A DNA stretch of 64,000 nt from Corynebacterium meitnerae. Lineage in GTDB: Bacteria; Actinomycetota; Actinomycetes; Mycobacteriales; Mycobacteriaceae. The stretch lies in the NCBI RefSeq assembly GCF_027570075.1, contig NZ_JAKMUS010000001.1, forward strand, positions 186,001 to 250,000, read 5' to 3'. A program made the translations under genes and the position numbers. This document shows, piece after piece, positions 29,044 to 40,129 of the stretch (positions within the stretch are counted from its first letter, which is position 1; every line of letters begins with the position of its first letter). The notes under the pieces are model-generated. The model was given only the letters and a program-made list of their open reading frames with translations. It did no database searches and had not been told where the DNA came from.

Positions 29044-29775
29044 ATGGTTAGCGTCGAAAAAGTCCCCAACCTGGATGTCCTTATTGATGAGGCTTCCAGT
29101 CGATTCGTCGACACTATTTCGGCGATCGTGAACTCCGCTGACGGCGGTGTCCACGGGGATGGCATCGCGCGCGTGGTCTTTACTGGCGGTGGCGCCGGCA
29201 TCAAGCTTCTCTCCCGCCTGGTGCGGGCAAAGACTCTTGATTGGTCACGCATCCACGTCTTCTTCGGCGATGAGCGCAACGTGCCGGTCTACGACCCCGA
29301 GTCCAACGAAGGCCAGGCACGCTACGCCCTGCTGAACCACGTTCACATCCCGGAAGCCAACATTCACGGCTACCGCGCAGGCAGCACCACGTTGGAGGAC
29401 GCTGCGGAGAATTACGCGCGTGCTATCGAACAGTACGCGCCGAAAGGCTTCGATCTTCACCTGATGGGCATGGGCCCGGACGGCCACATCAACTCCCTCT
29501 TCCCCAACTCACAGCAGCTGGCCGAGCGTGAGAAGCTCGTTGTCGCCGTCAAGAATTCCCCGAAACCGCCGGCAGAGCGCATCACTCTCGCCCTGCCAGC
29601 GGTCGCCCGCGCCGAGGAAGTTTGGCTGCTCGTATCGGGTTCAGAGAAGGCTCCAGCTGCGCATCAGCTTATCGACGGTGTCGTGTCCCCCGACTGGCCC
29701 GTCACCCTCATCCCTGAGCTCGCTGATACCGTCCTGTTCGTCACCGAGGACGCCGCCGCGGAACCGGAGATGTAG
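29044..29775 (+). CDS. pgl: 6-phosphogluconolactonase
   Basis: 243 residues from ATG 29044, which has AAGGAG 10 bases upstream (29028-29033). The NagB-like fold shows VFTGGGAGIKLLSRL, HVFFGDERNVP and HLMGMGPDGHINSLFPN with the catalytic histidine. It hydrolyses the lactone made by Zwf/OpcA. It is the last gene of the operon. No terminator is evident in the 232 bases that follow. Confidence 0.93.
   Translation: MVSVEKVPNLDVLIDEASSRFVDTISAIVNSADGGVHGDGIARVVFTGGGAGIKLLSRLVRAKTLDWSRIHVFFGDERNVPVYDPESNEGQARYALLNHVHIPEANIHGYRAGSTTLEDAAENYARAIEQYAPKGFDLHLMGMGPDGHINSLFPNSQQLAEREKLVVAVKNSPKPPAERITLALPAVARAEEVWLLVSGSEKAPAAHQLIDGVVSPDWPVTLIPELADTVLFVTEDAAAEPEM
29667..29677 (+). repeat. 11-mer GCTTATCGACG, copy 9
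   Basis: Exact copy near the 3' end of pgl, encoding LID. Confidence 0.9.
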
Positions 29776-29927
29776 AGCCAAGCGCTCACAAACAACTCAC
29801 CCCAACGGGCATCGGGCGCAGGCTGATTGATTCCGCGGTAAATGTCCAAATCTTTTTTGGGTTTTTGTGGAACCGGCCTGTTTCTACTGGTCCTCGGCCT
29901 GTCCCTCTTGTTGTAGCCCGCGCTGCT

Positions 29928-29954
29928 TGTGGATAGTTTTTTGGGTTATCCACA
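29928..29954. promoter_or_regulatory. Inverted repeat with TTATCCACA upstream of HNH gene 2
   Basis: TGTGGATA (29928-29935) and TATCCACA (29947-29954) are inverted copies; the right arm lies in GGTTATCCACAGG. The site ends 53 bases before the ATG at 30008, almost the same spacing as at HNH gene 1. Confidence 0.55.
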
Positions 29955-30007
29955 GGTTTTTGGGGCCCTTCTCGCGCGTTTTTGGTTTTCGGTTTAGCGT
30001 GCATGGC

Positions 30008-31096
30008 ATGAACGCATTCGGATCACTGGTGGCGGGTTTAACCAACCCGATCGAGGCCCTGGCAGACTTTGATGCCCAGGTACTCCTCGATGCTGGCTGC
30101 AGCCCTGCCCGTGTTCGCGAATTAGTAAAAGTCCACACGGCCTACTACGGCAAGACCAAGTTCACCCGCAAGCAAGCCAACGCGATCAAGATCGCGCGCT
30201 CGACGAAGAAGGCGTTGGATCAACTTGTCTACATCGAAGGCCGGATCTCCTCCATTGAGGACCCCGCCGAGAAGTGGGATCTACGGCTCGCCCTTCTGTC
30301 CATCCCGGGCAACTACGACACGCTCAAGCGCCGTTCCAAGGACATCGTGCCCGAGGTGGACAAGCCAGCTCCGGAACCATCAGTTGGGTTTGGTCGCTCC
30401 CGTGACGAGTCCCGCCCGATGAACGTCATGGGTCCAGAACGAGACATGGCAGCCATCGAATACGCGCTACGCCAAGACCTCAAAGACGGCCCTGCCGGTC
30501 CGCAGATGTATGAGAAGCTCATGCGCCTCCTGGGTCTTCGCCCCGACGAAGACGATCAACCTTCAGGTATTGCCCCTGCAGTGCCCCGCCCCTTGATCCT
30601 CATCCCACTGGAGGAACACATCACAATCATGGGTGGTGACGGGGACGAAGTCATCCTGGGGCTGACTGATGGCACGACGATGACTGGTGCGGAGTTTTTG
30701 GCCCAGAATTTTGGGGATGTACTAGAAGTGGCGATGTTCCACCCGCAGGAAGGGCCCGTCAATCTGTATGACACGCAGCGCTTCGCTAACCAGAAGCAAC
30801 GCGACCTGGCACGTGCCACGATGCCGACGTGTCCTGTACCGGATTGTAGGCATGCAGCCGATAACTGCGAGGTCCACCACATCAAAGCCTGGTCCAAGGG
30901 TGGGTTAACCAACATGGATAACCTGGCCATGCTGTGCAGGTATCACAACCGCACCAACGATGATGACCCCACCAAACCCCACCACGGGCGGGTGGAAAAC
31001 ATCAGAGGCACACCAATGTGGAGATCACCACGCGGATACCTCATCCCCAACACCGTCCACCCCTTCGGAGCAATGACACTGCTCTACGGCAGATAG
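30008..31096 (+). CDS. DUF222 / HNH endonuclease domain protein, paralogue 2
   Basis: 362 residues from ATG 30008, aligning end to end with the protein at 1643-2725. The HNH part keeps CPVPDCRHAADNCEVHHIKAW and LAMLCRYHNRTNDDD, so the zinc cysteines and the HH pair are intact. The DUF222 part includes FTRKQANAIKIARSTKKALD and IPGNYDTLKRRSKDIVPEVD. Substrate unknown. A long frame upstream could extend it, but only from here does it match the paralogue. A short terminator hairpin follows. Confidence 0.86.
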   Translation: MNAFGSLVAGLTNPIEALADFDAQVLLDAGCSPARVRELVKVHTAYYGKTKFTRKQANAIKIARSTKKALDQLVYIEGRISSIEDPAEKWDLRLALLSIPGNYDTLKRRSKDIVPEVDKPAPEPSVGFGRSRDESRPMNVMGPERDMAAIEYALRQDLKDGPAGPQMYEKLMRLLGLRPDEDDQPSGIAPAVPRPLILIPLEEHITIMGGDGDEVILGLTDGTTMTGAEFLAQNFGDVLEVAMFHPQEGPVNLYDTQRFANQKQRDLARATMPTCPVPDCRHAADNCEVHHIKAWSKGGLTNMDNLAMLCRYHNRTNDDDPTKPHHGRVENIRGTPMWRSPRGYLIPNTVHPFGAMTLLYGR

Positions 31097-31114
31097 CCCC
31101 CCCACCTCACCGAG

Positions 31115-31136
31115 TAGCCGGCTCGTCCGGCTATTT
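31115..31136 (+). terminator. Terminator-like hairpin after HNH gene 2
   Basis: TAGCCGG and CCGGCTA pair around CTCGT and are followed by TTT. Confidence 0.6.
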
Positions 31137-31145
31137 GGTGTGCCC

Positions 31146-31233
31146 GTTTGACTATGGCGAACCGCTCGCAACAAAAACCCTGGTCACGGATCGCCCAAAG
31201 GTGCCATAGTCAAACCAGATAGTCGAACGGCAC
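31146..31233. repeat. Inverted-repeat element between HNH gene 2 and secG
   Basis: GTTTGACTATGGC (31146-31158) and GCCATAGTCAAAC (31203-31215) are perfect 13-bp inverted copies 44 bases apart. A third, imperfect inverted copy, ATAGTCGAACGGCAC (31219-31233), mirrors GTGCCCGTTTGACTAT at the left end. It could be the remnant of a small non-coding element or a structured RNA. No coding frame of note crosses it. Confidence 0.55.
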
Positions 31234-31254
31234 ATCAACGGCGAAGGCCCAGAG

Positions 31255-31274
31255 GCCAGCAACAGCTGGCTTTT
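31255..31274 (+). terminator. Terminator-like hairpin, plus strand
   Basis: GCCAGC-AACA-GCTGGC followed by TTTT, immediately behind the inverted-repeat element. Confidence 0.55.
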
Positions 31275-31332
31275 CGGTGTGCCCCAAAAACGGCTGCCAT
31301 CCTGGTGCTTGGGTCGGCATCGAGCACGAAAG

Positions 31333-31359
31333 AGCCGGGACGTAAATACCGTCCCGGCT
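31333..31359 (-). terminator. Terminator of the gap-pgk-tpiA-secG run
   Basis: AGCCGGGACG and CGTCCCGGCT form a perfect 10-bp stem with a 7-base loop, 16 bases after the secG stop. Minus-strand sequence after it is CTTTCGTG. Confidence 0.7.
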
Positions 31360-31375
31360 TCGTTGTTCGTGCGAC

Positions 31376-31612
31376 TTAGAGGCCGTATGCCTGAATAAGG
31401 TTCAGACCAATGATGCAGAGAATCCAGATAACAGCCACGATGACCGTGTAGCGGTTCAGGTTCTTCTCCACCACGGTGGAACCGGACAAGTTCGCCTGCA
31501 CACCACCACCGAACAGGCTGGACAGGCCGCCGCCCTTACCGCGGTGCAGGAGGACGAAGACACTCATCAGGATCGATGCGAGAACCAGAATGATCTGCAG
31601 TGTCAGGGTCAT
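31376..31612 (-). CDS. secG: Protein translocase subunit SecG
   Basis: 78 residues from ATG 31612, with GGAGG 11 bases upstream; two membrane helices (LQIILVLASILMSVFVLLH and TVIVAVIWILCIIGLNLI) join through the conserved loop KGGGLSSLFGGG and STVVEKNLNRYT. It forms SecYEG with SecY and SecE. A frame starting six codons earlier is possible. In C. glutamicum ppc lies between secG and tpiA; here only about 110 bases separate them. Confidence 0.93.
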   Translation of the reverse strand: MTLTLQIILVLASILMSVFVLLHRGKGGGLSSLFGGGVQANLSGSTVVEKNLNRYTVIVAVIWILCIIGLNLIQAYGL

Positions 31613-31721
31613 AAGTGCGTCTGCCTCCAAATGCGGGTGCGGGGTTAACTTGTCATATGGTACACCAGCACCGAGATAGTTCCCGCATCACTCGCCTCGG
31701 TGTGTGGCGTACCAGTTGGGA

Positions 31722-32507
31722 CTAGTGGCGAACAGCCTCTCCAGCGGCAGCCACCAGCTTGGCAAAGTCAGCTCCGTCGAGGGATGCACCACCGACGAGG
31801 CCACCATCGACGTCCGGCTGGCCGATGATCTCTGCAACGGTCTCCGTCTTCACGGAGCCGCCGTAGAGAATGCGGATGCCGGAGGCGACGTCGGGGCCTG
31901 CCAATTCGTCGATAAGCTTGCGAATTGCTGCGCACATCTCCTGAGCATCAGCGGCGGATGCGCTCTTGCCCGTACCGATCGCCCACACCGGCTCATACGC
32001 AATAACGACGTTTGCCAGCGCCGAAGCATCCAGGCCCGCGAGCGAAGCGCGAGTCTGCTCAACGACGAACTCAACGTGGTTGCCTGCCTCGCGCACGTCC
32101 AGCTGCTCGCCGACGCAGATGATCGGGGTAATGCCCTGGCCGAGCGCCGCCTTCGCCTTCGCCGCAACGAGCTCATCAGACTCATTGTGGTACTCACGGC
32201 GCTCAGAGTGACCCACAACAGCCCAGGAGCACTCAAGCTTGGCAAGCATCTGCGCAGAGATCTCGCCGGTGTACGCGCCCGATTCGTGCGGGGACACGTC
32301 CTGTGCGCCGTACGTGATCTTGAGCTTGTCGCCCTGCACGAGGGTCTGCAGCGAACGCAGGTCGGTGAACGGAACCGTCAACGCGACGTCAACGTCCTCG
32401 TAGTAGTCGTTCGGCAGCGCGAAAGCAAGGCGCTGTGCCTGCGAGATCGCCTCGAGGTGGTCGTGGTTCATCTTCCAGTTACCGGCGATGAGTGGCTTAC
32501 GTGCCAT
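31722..32507 (-). CDS. tpiA: Triosephosphate isomerase
   Basis: 261 residues. The N-terminal lysine is in AGNWKMNHD, the catalytic histidine in [11 protein letters not shown], and the glutamate with the flexible loop in [14 protein letters not shown]. It interconverts dihydroxyacetone phosphate and glyceraldehyde 3-phosphate. It follows pgk by 29 bases in the glycolytic run gap-pgk-tpiA. Confidence 0.96.
   Translation of the reverse strand: MARKPLIAGNWKMNHDHLEAISQAQRLAFALPNDYYEDVDVALTVPFTDLRSLQTLVQGDKLKITYGAQDVSPHESGAYTGEISAQMLAKLECSWAVVGHSERREYHNESDELVAAKAKAALGQGITPIICVGEQLDVREAGNHVEFVVEQTRASLAGLDASALANVVIAYEPVWAIGTGKSASAADAQEMCAAIRKLIDELAGPDVASGIRILYGGSVKTETVAEIIGQPDVDGGLVGGASLDGADFAKLVAAAGEAVRH
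31907..31917 (-). repeat. 11-mer GCTTATCGACG, copy 10
   Basis: Exact copy in tpiA, encoding LID. Confidence 0.9.
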
Positions 32508-32536
32508 GAGAAATCCTTTCTACAGTCGGGCGTGGG

Positions 32537-33757
32537 TTACTTGGCTTCCAGAACCGCAACGCCCGGCAGTTCCTTGCCCTCAACCAGCTCGAGGGAGGCA
32601 CCGCCACCGGTGGAGATGTGGGAGAACCCTTTCTCATCCAGGCCAAGGGTGCGAACGGATGCAGCGGAGTCTCCGCCACCGACCACGGTGAAGGAATCGT
32701 TGTTAGCGGTTGCGTCGATCATGGCCTGGGCGACAGCTCGGGTGCCGTCAGCGAAGTTCGGCTTCTCAAACACACCCATCGGGCCGTTCCAGAACACCGT
32801 CTTGGAGCCAGCGATGATCTCCGCGTACTTCTTCGCGGACTCCGGCCCGATGTCGAGGGACAGCCAGCCCTCCGGGATGCCGTCAAGGTCAACGACCTTA
32901 CGGTCTGCGTCGTTATCGAACTCGGAGGCTGCGACGAGGTCCACCGGCAGGACGATCTTGTCGCCGTACTTAGCCAGCAGCTCCTTGCAGGTGTCCACCA
33001 TCTCCTCCTGGAGCAGGGATGCCTGGGTGTTGTGCCCCTGAGCGGTGAGGAAGGTGTAGCACATGCCGCCACCGATGATGACCTTGTCGGCCTTTTCTGC
33101 CAGCGCCTCGATCACGCCGAGCTTGTCGGAGACCTTGGAGCCGCCAAGCACGACGATGTACGGCGCAGTCGGGTTCTCCTTGATGGTTGCAAGCTTCTCC
33201 ACCTCAGCCTGGACGAGGTAGCCAGCATAAGCGGGCAGACGCTTAGCGACGTCATACACCGACGCCTGTGCACGGTGCACAACACCGAAGCCGTCGGAAA
33301 CAAAAGCACCGTCATCGGCAGCGAGTGCAGCCAGCTCATCGGCGAAGGTGCCGCGCTCGGCGTCATCCTTGGAGGTCTCGCGGGCGTCGAAACGCACGTT
33401 TTCAACGAGCAGCACGTCCCCCTCAGACAGGCCGTTGGCACGCTCATGTGCGTCTTCACCGGTGACATCAGAAGCAAGAGCAACGTACTGGCCGAGCTTC
33501 TCCGACAGGGCCTCAGCGACCGGCTTGAGGGAGTACTTCGGGTTCACTTCACCCTTCGGGCGGCCAAGGTGAGCGGTGAGGATGACCTTCGCGCCCCCGT
33601 CGATAAGCGCCTGAATCGTGGGCAGCGAAGCGTCGATGCGGCCGGCATCGGTGATATTGCCGTCGTCGTCGAGCGGAACGTTGAAGTCCGAGCGGACCAG
33701 GACGTGGCGGCCGTCAACGCCTTCTTTCAGCAGCTCATCAATGGAACGTACAGCCAT
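32537..33757 (-). CDS. pgk: Phosphoglycerate kinase
   Basis: 406 residues, two lobes. N-terminal motifs are [19 protein letters not shown] and [12 protein letters not shown]; the nucleotide lobe has [20 protein letters not shown] and [15 protein letters not shown] with the ATP-binding glycines. It transfers phosphate from 1,3-bisphosphoglycerate to ADP. It is followed by tpiA and preceded by gap, with 132 bases in between. Confidence 0.96.
   Translation of the reverse strand: MAVRSIDELLKEGVDGRHVLVRSDFNVPLDDDGNITDAGRIDASLPTIQALIDGGAKVILTAHLGRPKGEVNPKYSLKPVAEALSEKLGQYVALASDVTGEDAHERANGLSEGDVLLVENVRFDARETSKDDAERGTFADELAALAADDGAFVSDGFGVVHRAQASVYDVAKRLPAYAGYLVQAEVEKLATIKENPTAPYIVVLGGSKVSDKLGVIEALAEKADKVIIGGGMCYTFLTAQGHNTQASLLQEEMVDTCKELLAKYGDKIVLPVDLVAASEFDNDADRKVVDLDGIPEGWLSLDIGPESAKKYAEIIAGSKTVFWNGPMGVFEKPNFADGTRAVAQAMIDATANNDSFTVVGGGDSAASVRTLGLDEKGFSHISTGGGASLELVEGKELPGVAVLEAK
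33598..33608 (-). repeat. 11-mer GCTTATCGACG, copy 11
   Basis: Exact copy in pgk, encoding LID. Confidence 0.9.
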
Positions 33758-33889
33758 GGTCGGTGTCTCCTTTTAAGAGTTATGGGTGGTGGGAAAACTT
33801 ATGGGACAGATATGTGAAACCCGGAGGACGGTGCAAGGCACTCCCCCGGGCTGAAGCTCAGGCACGCGCGGGGCGCGCATGTTGCTGGC

Positions 33890-34957
<1,068 letters not shown>

Positions 34958-35038
34958 TCAACCCGCGGTCTCTCGTACCCAGTGTAGAGAATTGAACACG
35001 TAGTCGCAGGACCTCGAAAAGATCAATTAATAGCGCAG

Positions 35039-36010
35039 CTAGTCTTCTTCCACCACGGCAGCATGCGTGTCTGGAATGCCGAGCTCTTTAGCCCGCTTGT
35101 CGGCGAGAGACAGCAGACGACGGATACGTCCGGCCACAGCATCCTTCGTCATTTGCGGGTCAGCGAGGCGCCCCAACTCCTCAAGGGAAGCATGGCGGTG
35201 CTTCACGCGCAGGAAGCCAGCATCGGCGAGATGCTCCGGCACGTCATCGCCGAGAATCTTCATAGCGCGATCGACACGGGCTGCTGCCGCAGCCGCGGCC
35301 TGGGCTGAACGGCGTTGGTTTGCATCGTCAAAATTCGCGTGGTGGTTAGCACTCGTGCGTTCTTCACGCTTAATGCGCTTTTCATCCCATTCAAGACGTG
35401 CACGGGGTGCCCCCATGCGAGAAAGAAGAATCCCGATGCCCTCGCCGTCACGCAAGAAGACACGTTCAATGCCGCGGGTCTCCTTCGTCTTGGCAGCCAC
35501 GGACAAACGTCGCGCCAAACCGACGAGCGCCAACGCGGTTTCCTGCCGGGGGCAGATGACCTCGAGCGCAGCGGTGCGCCCCGGCTCCGTCAGCGAGCCA
35601 CGGGCGAGGAATGCACCCCGCCATGCCGCTTCAACTTCAGCGATCGTGCCGGAAATAATATTGCGTGGCAGGCCCACAACCGGGTGGCCTGAGGCAGTAA
35701 CCAGGCGGAAACGACGGATGACGTCCTTCGCGCCCTCAGCAACTTTGACTTCATAGCGCGTGTCACGGGACTGGGTACCGGCGCCAAGAGTGGTGACGTC
35801 AACGTCGATCTCACACACATCCCGGATCGTGGCTGCGAGGTGATCAGCGACGGCACGCTCAGCAAATTCAGCGCGGATCTCAAGGCCCCGGAGGCCCTGC
35901 TCAAACTCGCTGGCTACGCGCAGCATCGCGGTCGCCTCAGCGATCCGGGCGTCAGTCCCACTGGGAGCCACACCCAAGAGTTCGTCTTTGACCTTTGCCG
36001 TCAATGCCAC
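35039..36010 (-). CDS. whiA: Sporulation-type regulator WhiA
   Basis: 323 residues from GTG 36010, where VALTAKVKDELLGV fits the family start and AAAGGAAG lies upstream; an ATG at 36040 would add ten residues. It has two degenerate LAGLIDADG-like halves (RGAFLARGSLTEPGR near residue 113) and a C-terminal helix-turn-helix (LEELGRLADPQMTKDAVAGR). It affects cell division in non-sporulating actinobacteria. The neighbours yvcK and rapZ are the standard conserved trio. Confidence 0.92.
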   Translation of the reverse strand: MALTAKVKDELLGVAPSGTDARIAEATAMLRVASEFEQGLRGLEIRAEFAERAVADHLAATIRDVCEIDVDVTTLGAGTQSRDTRYEVKVAEGAKDVIRRFRLVTASGHPVVGLPRNIISGTIAEVEAAWRGAFLARGSLTEPGRTAALEVICPRQETALALVGLARRLSVAAKTKETRGIERVFLRDGEGIGILLSRMGAPRARLEWDEKRIKREERTSANHHANFDDANQRRSAQAAAAAAARVDRAMKILGDDVPEHLADAGFLRVKHRHASLEELGRLADPQMTKDAVAGRIRRLLSLADKRAKELGIPDTHAAVVEED

Positions 36011-36046
36011 GATTGCGTTCTTCCTTTCCGGTTTGCCCACACAAGC

Positions 36047-37048
36047 TTAGTTTCCGCGTACCAGCGCAGTGATGGCAGCTGCCAGTTTCTCCGGGTCGTG
36101 CCTGATCGTGCGCTGTCCATCAGCATCAACCTCTGCAAGATCAGCGAATGTGACCTCCGCACCGGAAGTCGCCGCGGCTCGCTGCAAATAGGTCCGCTCC
36201 CCTTCAGAAAGCGTGATACCGGAATCGGCCAGGAAATGGTCCACCTTCAACGCCGGGGCATGCTGATTAAACACGTGGATATGTCTCTCAGTGGTAAACC
36301 CTGGGGTCTCACCAGCTTCGGGCGACAGGTTCAAGATGACAATAACGGTGGCATCAGTGTCCGTCAGCGCCTGCGCGATCTCAGGGATCAGTAGGTGCGG
36401 GATCACCGAAGAGAACCAGGAGCCTGGGCCAATGGTCACCACATCAGCGTTGAGGATCGCTTCCACGGCAGCGGGATTAGCTGGTGGTTTATCAGGCAAG
36501 ATGCGCACGCGTCGCACCGCACCAGGAGTTGTTGCAACGGCCACCTGACCACGGACGGAACGGAGCAAACGCGGATCATCATCCAGCCCCTGCACGTCAG
36601 CTTCGATTTCCAACGGCTCGAGGGCAACCGGCAGAACACGGCCGACGGTCTGGGTCCACCGCCCCAACGTGTCCAGCGCACGCTGAAGATCCCCATAGGC
36701 TTCCGCCATACCGGCGATAATCAGGTTGCCCACCGCGTGGCCGGCCATGGCGCCATTGCCCCCGAAACGGTGCTGAATGATGTCGGCCCACTCCTCACCG
36801 AACTCACTCGGCGGGGTCAACGCAGCAAGCGCCATGCGCAGGTCCCCCGGCGGGACAATGTCGAGCTCACGGCGCAGACGACCAGAAGAGCCACCGTCAT
36901 CCGCCACGGTGACAATGGCGTTGACGTGGTAATCCGCGGGATCAGGGGCACCTTCTTTCGCCGCTGCGATCTGCTTCGCAGCCAGGAGGGTCTGGTGGAG
37001 GCCGTGGCCACCACCAAGGCTGGCCACGTTGATGTGGGGGACGTTCAT
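36047..37048 (-). CDS. yvcK: YvcK/GluconeogenesisFactor family protein
   Basis: 333 residues from ATG 37048; a GTG at 37087 would add 13 residues. The N-terminal INVASLGGGHGLHQTLLAAK and VTVADDGGSSGRLRRELD are the ligand-binding loops of the CofD-like fold, which binds UDP-sugars in Bacillus and mycobacteria and links cell-wall synthesis to carbon supply. It lies between rapZ and whiA. Confidence 0.92.
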   Translation of the reverse strand: MNVPHINVASLGGGHGLHQTLLAAKQIAAAKEGAPDPADYHVNAIVTVADDGGSSGRLRRELDIVPPGDLRMALAALTPPSEFGEEWADIIQHRFGGNGAMAGHAVGNLIIAGMAEAYGDLQRALDTLGRWTQTVGRVLPVALEPLEIEADVQGLDDDPRLLRSVRGQVAVATTPGAVRRVRILPDKPPANPAAVEAILNADVVTIGPGSWFSSVIPHLLIPEIAQALTDTDATVIVILNLSPEAGETPGFTTERHIHVFNQHAPALKVDHFLADSGITLSEGERTYLQRAAATSGAEVTFADLAEVDADGQRTIRHDPEKLAAAITALVRGN

Positions 37049-37101
37049 GATGGGAGAATCTTTCTCTGGATCAACAGGGGCAATCACACAGTGAGGGGCA
37101 A

Positions 37102-37977
37102 TTAATGCCGCTTTAGATCCCTATGCATCACGGCTACGTCCACTTCCCCGCGGGCACGAAGACGCCGTCCGATTTCTTCTGACACAGCGACAGAACGGTG
37201 GTGCCCGCCAGTACAGCCAATCCCCACGGTGACAAAGTCCTTGCCCTCGTGTTTGTAGCCACCCATCATGGAACTCAGCAGGTCCACGACACCGTCGATG
37301 AACTCATCAGCTCCCGGGCGGGACAAAACGTAGTCACTCACTGGCTTGTCCACACCACGGAACTCACGCAGCTCCTCAATCCAGTACGGGTTCGGCAGGA
37401 AGCGCACATCGAAAATGAGGTCTGCATCGCGCGGGGACCCATGTTTGAAGCCGAAGGATTCAAGAGTCACATGCTGGTTCTCGGAGCCAAGGTCACTGAC
37501 AGAGGCCTCGATGGCGCGACGCAGATCATGAATGGACAGGTTGGAGGTATCGATGATCACATCCGCGGTTTCACGCACACGCGCAAGCTCCGCGCGTTCA
37601 CGCGCGATGCCGATGTGGAGCGGATTGTCTCCCTGCAATGGGTGAGTTCGGCGGACGCTATCGAAGCGCTTGATCAAGACCTCATCGCGCGCCTCAAGGA
37701 ACAAGATGAAGGGGTTGTATCCCCTTTCGCGCGACTGCTGAATGAAATCAATGAGGGAGCCACGGAAAATACGCGCTCGAACATCAGTGACCACCGCGAG
37801 TTTCTCCACCGGGGAATCCGCCGCCATAGCCATGTCCATGAGTTCCAGCCCAAGCTGCGGCGGGAGGTTCTCCGAGACGAAGTACCCCTTGTCCTCAAAG
37901 ACGTTTGCTGCGGAGGAGAGTCCTCCACCGGACATACCGGTGATGATCACGGGGCGCGGTGCGGAAGAGGAAGTCAT
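37102..37977 (-). CDS. rapZ: RapZ-family nucleotide-binding protein (YvcJ)
   Basis: 291 residues from ATG 37977 ([19 protein letters not shown]). The P-loop position reads [10 protein letters not shown]: the usual Walker A lysine is not there. The central [21 protein letters not shown] and the C-terminal [20 protein letters not shown] with a probable ligand site are conserved. RapZ binds small RNA in enterobacteria; its role in actinobacteria is less clear. An ATG at 38001 is an alternative start. Confidence 0.9.
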   Translation of the reverse strand: MTSSSAPRPVIITGMSGGGLSSAANVFEDKGYFVSENLPPQLGLELMDMAMAADSPVEKLAVVTDVRARIFRGSLIDFIQQSRERGYNPFILFLEARDEVLIKRFDSVRRTHPLQGDNPLHIGIARERAELARVRETADVIIDTSNLSIHDLRRAIEASVSDLGSENQHVTLESFGFKHGSPRDADLIFDVRFLPNPYWIEELREFRGVDKPVSDYVLSRPGADEFIDGVVDLLSSMMGGYKHEGKDFVTVGIGCTGGHHRSVAVSEEIGRRLRARGEVDVAVMHRDLKRH

Positions 37978-38014
37978 GTGCCCCATCGTATCCAAATACA
38001 TAGGGCACGTAGCT

Positions 38015-38025
38015 GCTTATCGACG
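38015..38025 (+). repeat. 11-mer GCTTATCGACG, copy 12 (across uvrC stop)
   Basis: Exact copy whose complement CGT CGA TAA supplies the last two uvrC codons and the stop. Confidence 0.9.
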
Positions 38026-40125
38026 ATTCCCGTCCCCCGCCCTGGGATCGTCGATATGCAAATGGTCATAGACCTTCTGTGCGAGCTTCGGACCCATGCC
38101 GGGAACCTCGGTGATGTCCTCGACGCTGGCTGCCTTGAGCTTCTTCACGCTGCCGAAGTGCTTGACCAAGTCGCTGCGGCGGGCAGGCCCAAGGCCTGGG
38201 ATTCCGTCAAGAGCCGAGGCACGCATGCGCTTGGACCGTTGTTGGCGGTGGTAGGTGATGGCGAAGCGGTGTGCCTCATCGCGGATCTGCTGCAGCAGGT
38301 ACATGCCTTCGGAGTTGCGGGGCAGGATGAGGGGCTCGTCGTCATACGGCACCCATACTTCTTCTAGGCGCTTGGCTAGGCCGATGAGGGCGACGTCGAC
38401 GACACCGAGCTCGTCGAAAACTGCTTGTGCGGCATTGACCTGTGGTTTGCCGCCATCGACGATGAACAGCTGCGGCGGGTAGGCAAAGCGTTTATTGCTG
38501 GCGGTCTCCACTGCTTCGTCTGTTTCTTCATCCGCGAAGGTGGTGTTGTCCAGCTCCGGATCTTCTGGGTTGGCCAGTTTGTCCTGGGTGTGGCGCTTAA
38601 AACGGCGGCGGGTGACCTCGGCGATGGAGCCGACGTCATCACTACGCCCATCCCCTGCTGCTTCTTTGATGCGGTAACGGCGGTAGTCCGACTTCTTGGG
38701 CAGGCCGTCTTCAAAGACAACGAGGGAGGCCACCACGTCGGTGCCCTGGATATGGGAAATATCGGTGCATTCGATACGCAATGGCGCTTCATCGAGGCCC
38801 AGCGCATCCTGAATGTCCTGCAGCGCCTGGGAACGCGCAGTGAGATCGCCCACGCGCTTGAGCTTGTGTTGGCGTAGGGATTCCTTGGCGTTGCGGTGGA
38901 CAGTCTCCATGAGCGATTTTTTGTCGCCGCGCTGTGGCACGCGAATCTCCACCGGTCCACCGCGGAGTTGCTCGAGGAGTTCCTTGGTCTCCGCGGGTTC
39001 TGCGGGCATGACTTCCACGAGGATCTCTCGCGGCACCGGCATCGGGGCACGCTGTGCCGCATGGGACTCTTGGTCCACGCCGCGGCGGCGCACCTTCTTG
39101 GCAGCCAGGCGTTCATCCTCTGCACGTTCTTGCTCCACCCGCTCCACGGCATCCGAGTAGTACTGCACGAGGAAGTTCTGCATCAGCACCGGCAAGGCGG
39201 GATCGGCTTGGCCTTCTTCAAGGCGTTCCATGCTGCCGGGTTCATCACCGGTTTTCTCCACGACCCAGCCGCGCTGGGAACGGATTCGGCCTTCACGGAC
39301 GGTGAAGATCTGTACCGCGGCTTCGAGCTCGTCAGTATCAAAAGCAATGATGTCCGCGTCCGTGTCGATGCTCAGGACGACAGTCTGGCGTTCCATGACT
39401 TTGTTGACGGCCCCGAGGTCGTCGCGAAGCCTGGCTGCCTTCTCGAACTCGAGGTTCTCACTGGCTTCCATCATCTGGTCTGTGAGTGCCTTGACCAGCG
39501 CATCGGTGCGGCCGGACATGAAGCCCATGAATCCGTCGACGATGCCCTCGTATTCTTCCTCGTCCACACGGGCAACACAGGGGGCGGAGCACTTGTCGAT
39601 GTACCCGAGCAAACACGGCCGCCCCAACTGCTCATGGCGTTTAAACACACCGTTGGAGCAGGTACGGATAGGAAAGACACGGGTGAGCAGGTCCAAGGTT
39701 TCACGCACTGCCCAGGCGTGGGAGAACGGACCGAAGTAGCGCACGCCTTTACGGCGTGGGCCGCGGTAGAAGAATGCGCGCGGGTACTTCTCCCCCACGC
39801 TGACCGCGAGCATTGGGTACGTCTTGTCGTCGCGGTACATGACGTTGAACCACGGGTCGAAGCGCTTAATCCACGTGTACTCCAGCTGCAGTGCCTCGAC
39901 TTCACTGGCCACGACGGTCCACTCCACCTGGGCGGCGGTGAACACCATCTGGCGGGTGCGCGGATGAAGCTGTTCTGGTGGCTGGAAGTAGTTGCTCAGG
40001 CGCGCACGCAGGTTCTTGGCCTTACCCACGTACACCACGCGCCCAGATGCATCGCGGAATTTGTAGACCCCAGGCTCCGTTGGGATGCTGCCTGGGGCTG
40101 GACGGTACGTCTCTGGATTAGCCAC
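38017..40125 (-). CDS. uvrC: Excinuclease ABC subunit C
   Basis: 702 residues. The GIY-YIG 3'-incision domain opens the protein ([20 protein letters not shown]), the UVR motif [13 protein letters not shown] lies near residue 225, the RNase H-like 5'-incision domain carries [20 protein letters not shown], and two helix-hairpin-helix motifs close it ([29 protein letters not shown]). It cuts DNA on both sides of lesions with UvrAB. It lies 4 bases after the PH-like membrane gene, so they are probably co-transcribed. Confidence 0.96.
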   Translation of the reverse strand: MANPETYRPAPGSIPTEPGVYKFRDASGRVVYVGKAKNLRARLSNYFQPPEQLHPRTRQMVFTAAQVEWTVVASEVEALQLEYTWIKRFDPWFNVMYRDDKTYPMLAVSVGEKYPRAFFYRGPRRKGVRYFGPFSHAWAVRETLDLLTRVFPIRTCSNGVFKRHEQLGRPCLLGYIDKCSAPCVARVDEEEYEGIVDGFMGFMSGRTDALVKALTDQMMEASENLEFEKAARLRDDLGAVNKVMERQTVVLSIDTDADIIAFDTDELEAAVQIFTVREGRIRSQRGWVVEKTGDEPGSMERLEEGQADPALPVLMQNFLVQYYSDAVERVEQERAEDERLAAKKVRRRGVDQESHAAQRAPMPVPREILVEVMPAEPAETKELLEQLRGGPVEIRVPQRGDKKSLMETVHRNAKESLRQHKLKRVGDLTARSQALQDIQDALGLDEAPLRIECTDISHIQGTDVVASLVVFEDGLPKKSDYRRYRIKEAAGDGRSDDVGSIAEVTRRRFKRHTQDKLANPEDPELDNTTFADEETDEAVETASNKRFAYPPQLFIVDGGKPQVNAAQAVFDELGVVDVALIGLAKRLEEVWVPYDDEPLILPRNSEGMYLLQQIRDEAHRFAITYHRQQRSKRMRASALDGIPGLGPARRSDLVKHFGSVKKLKAASVEDITEVPGMGPKLAQKVYDHLHIDDPRAGDGNRR

Positions 40126-40129
40126 GCGG

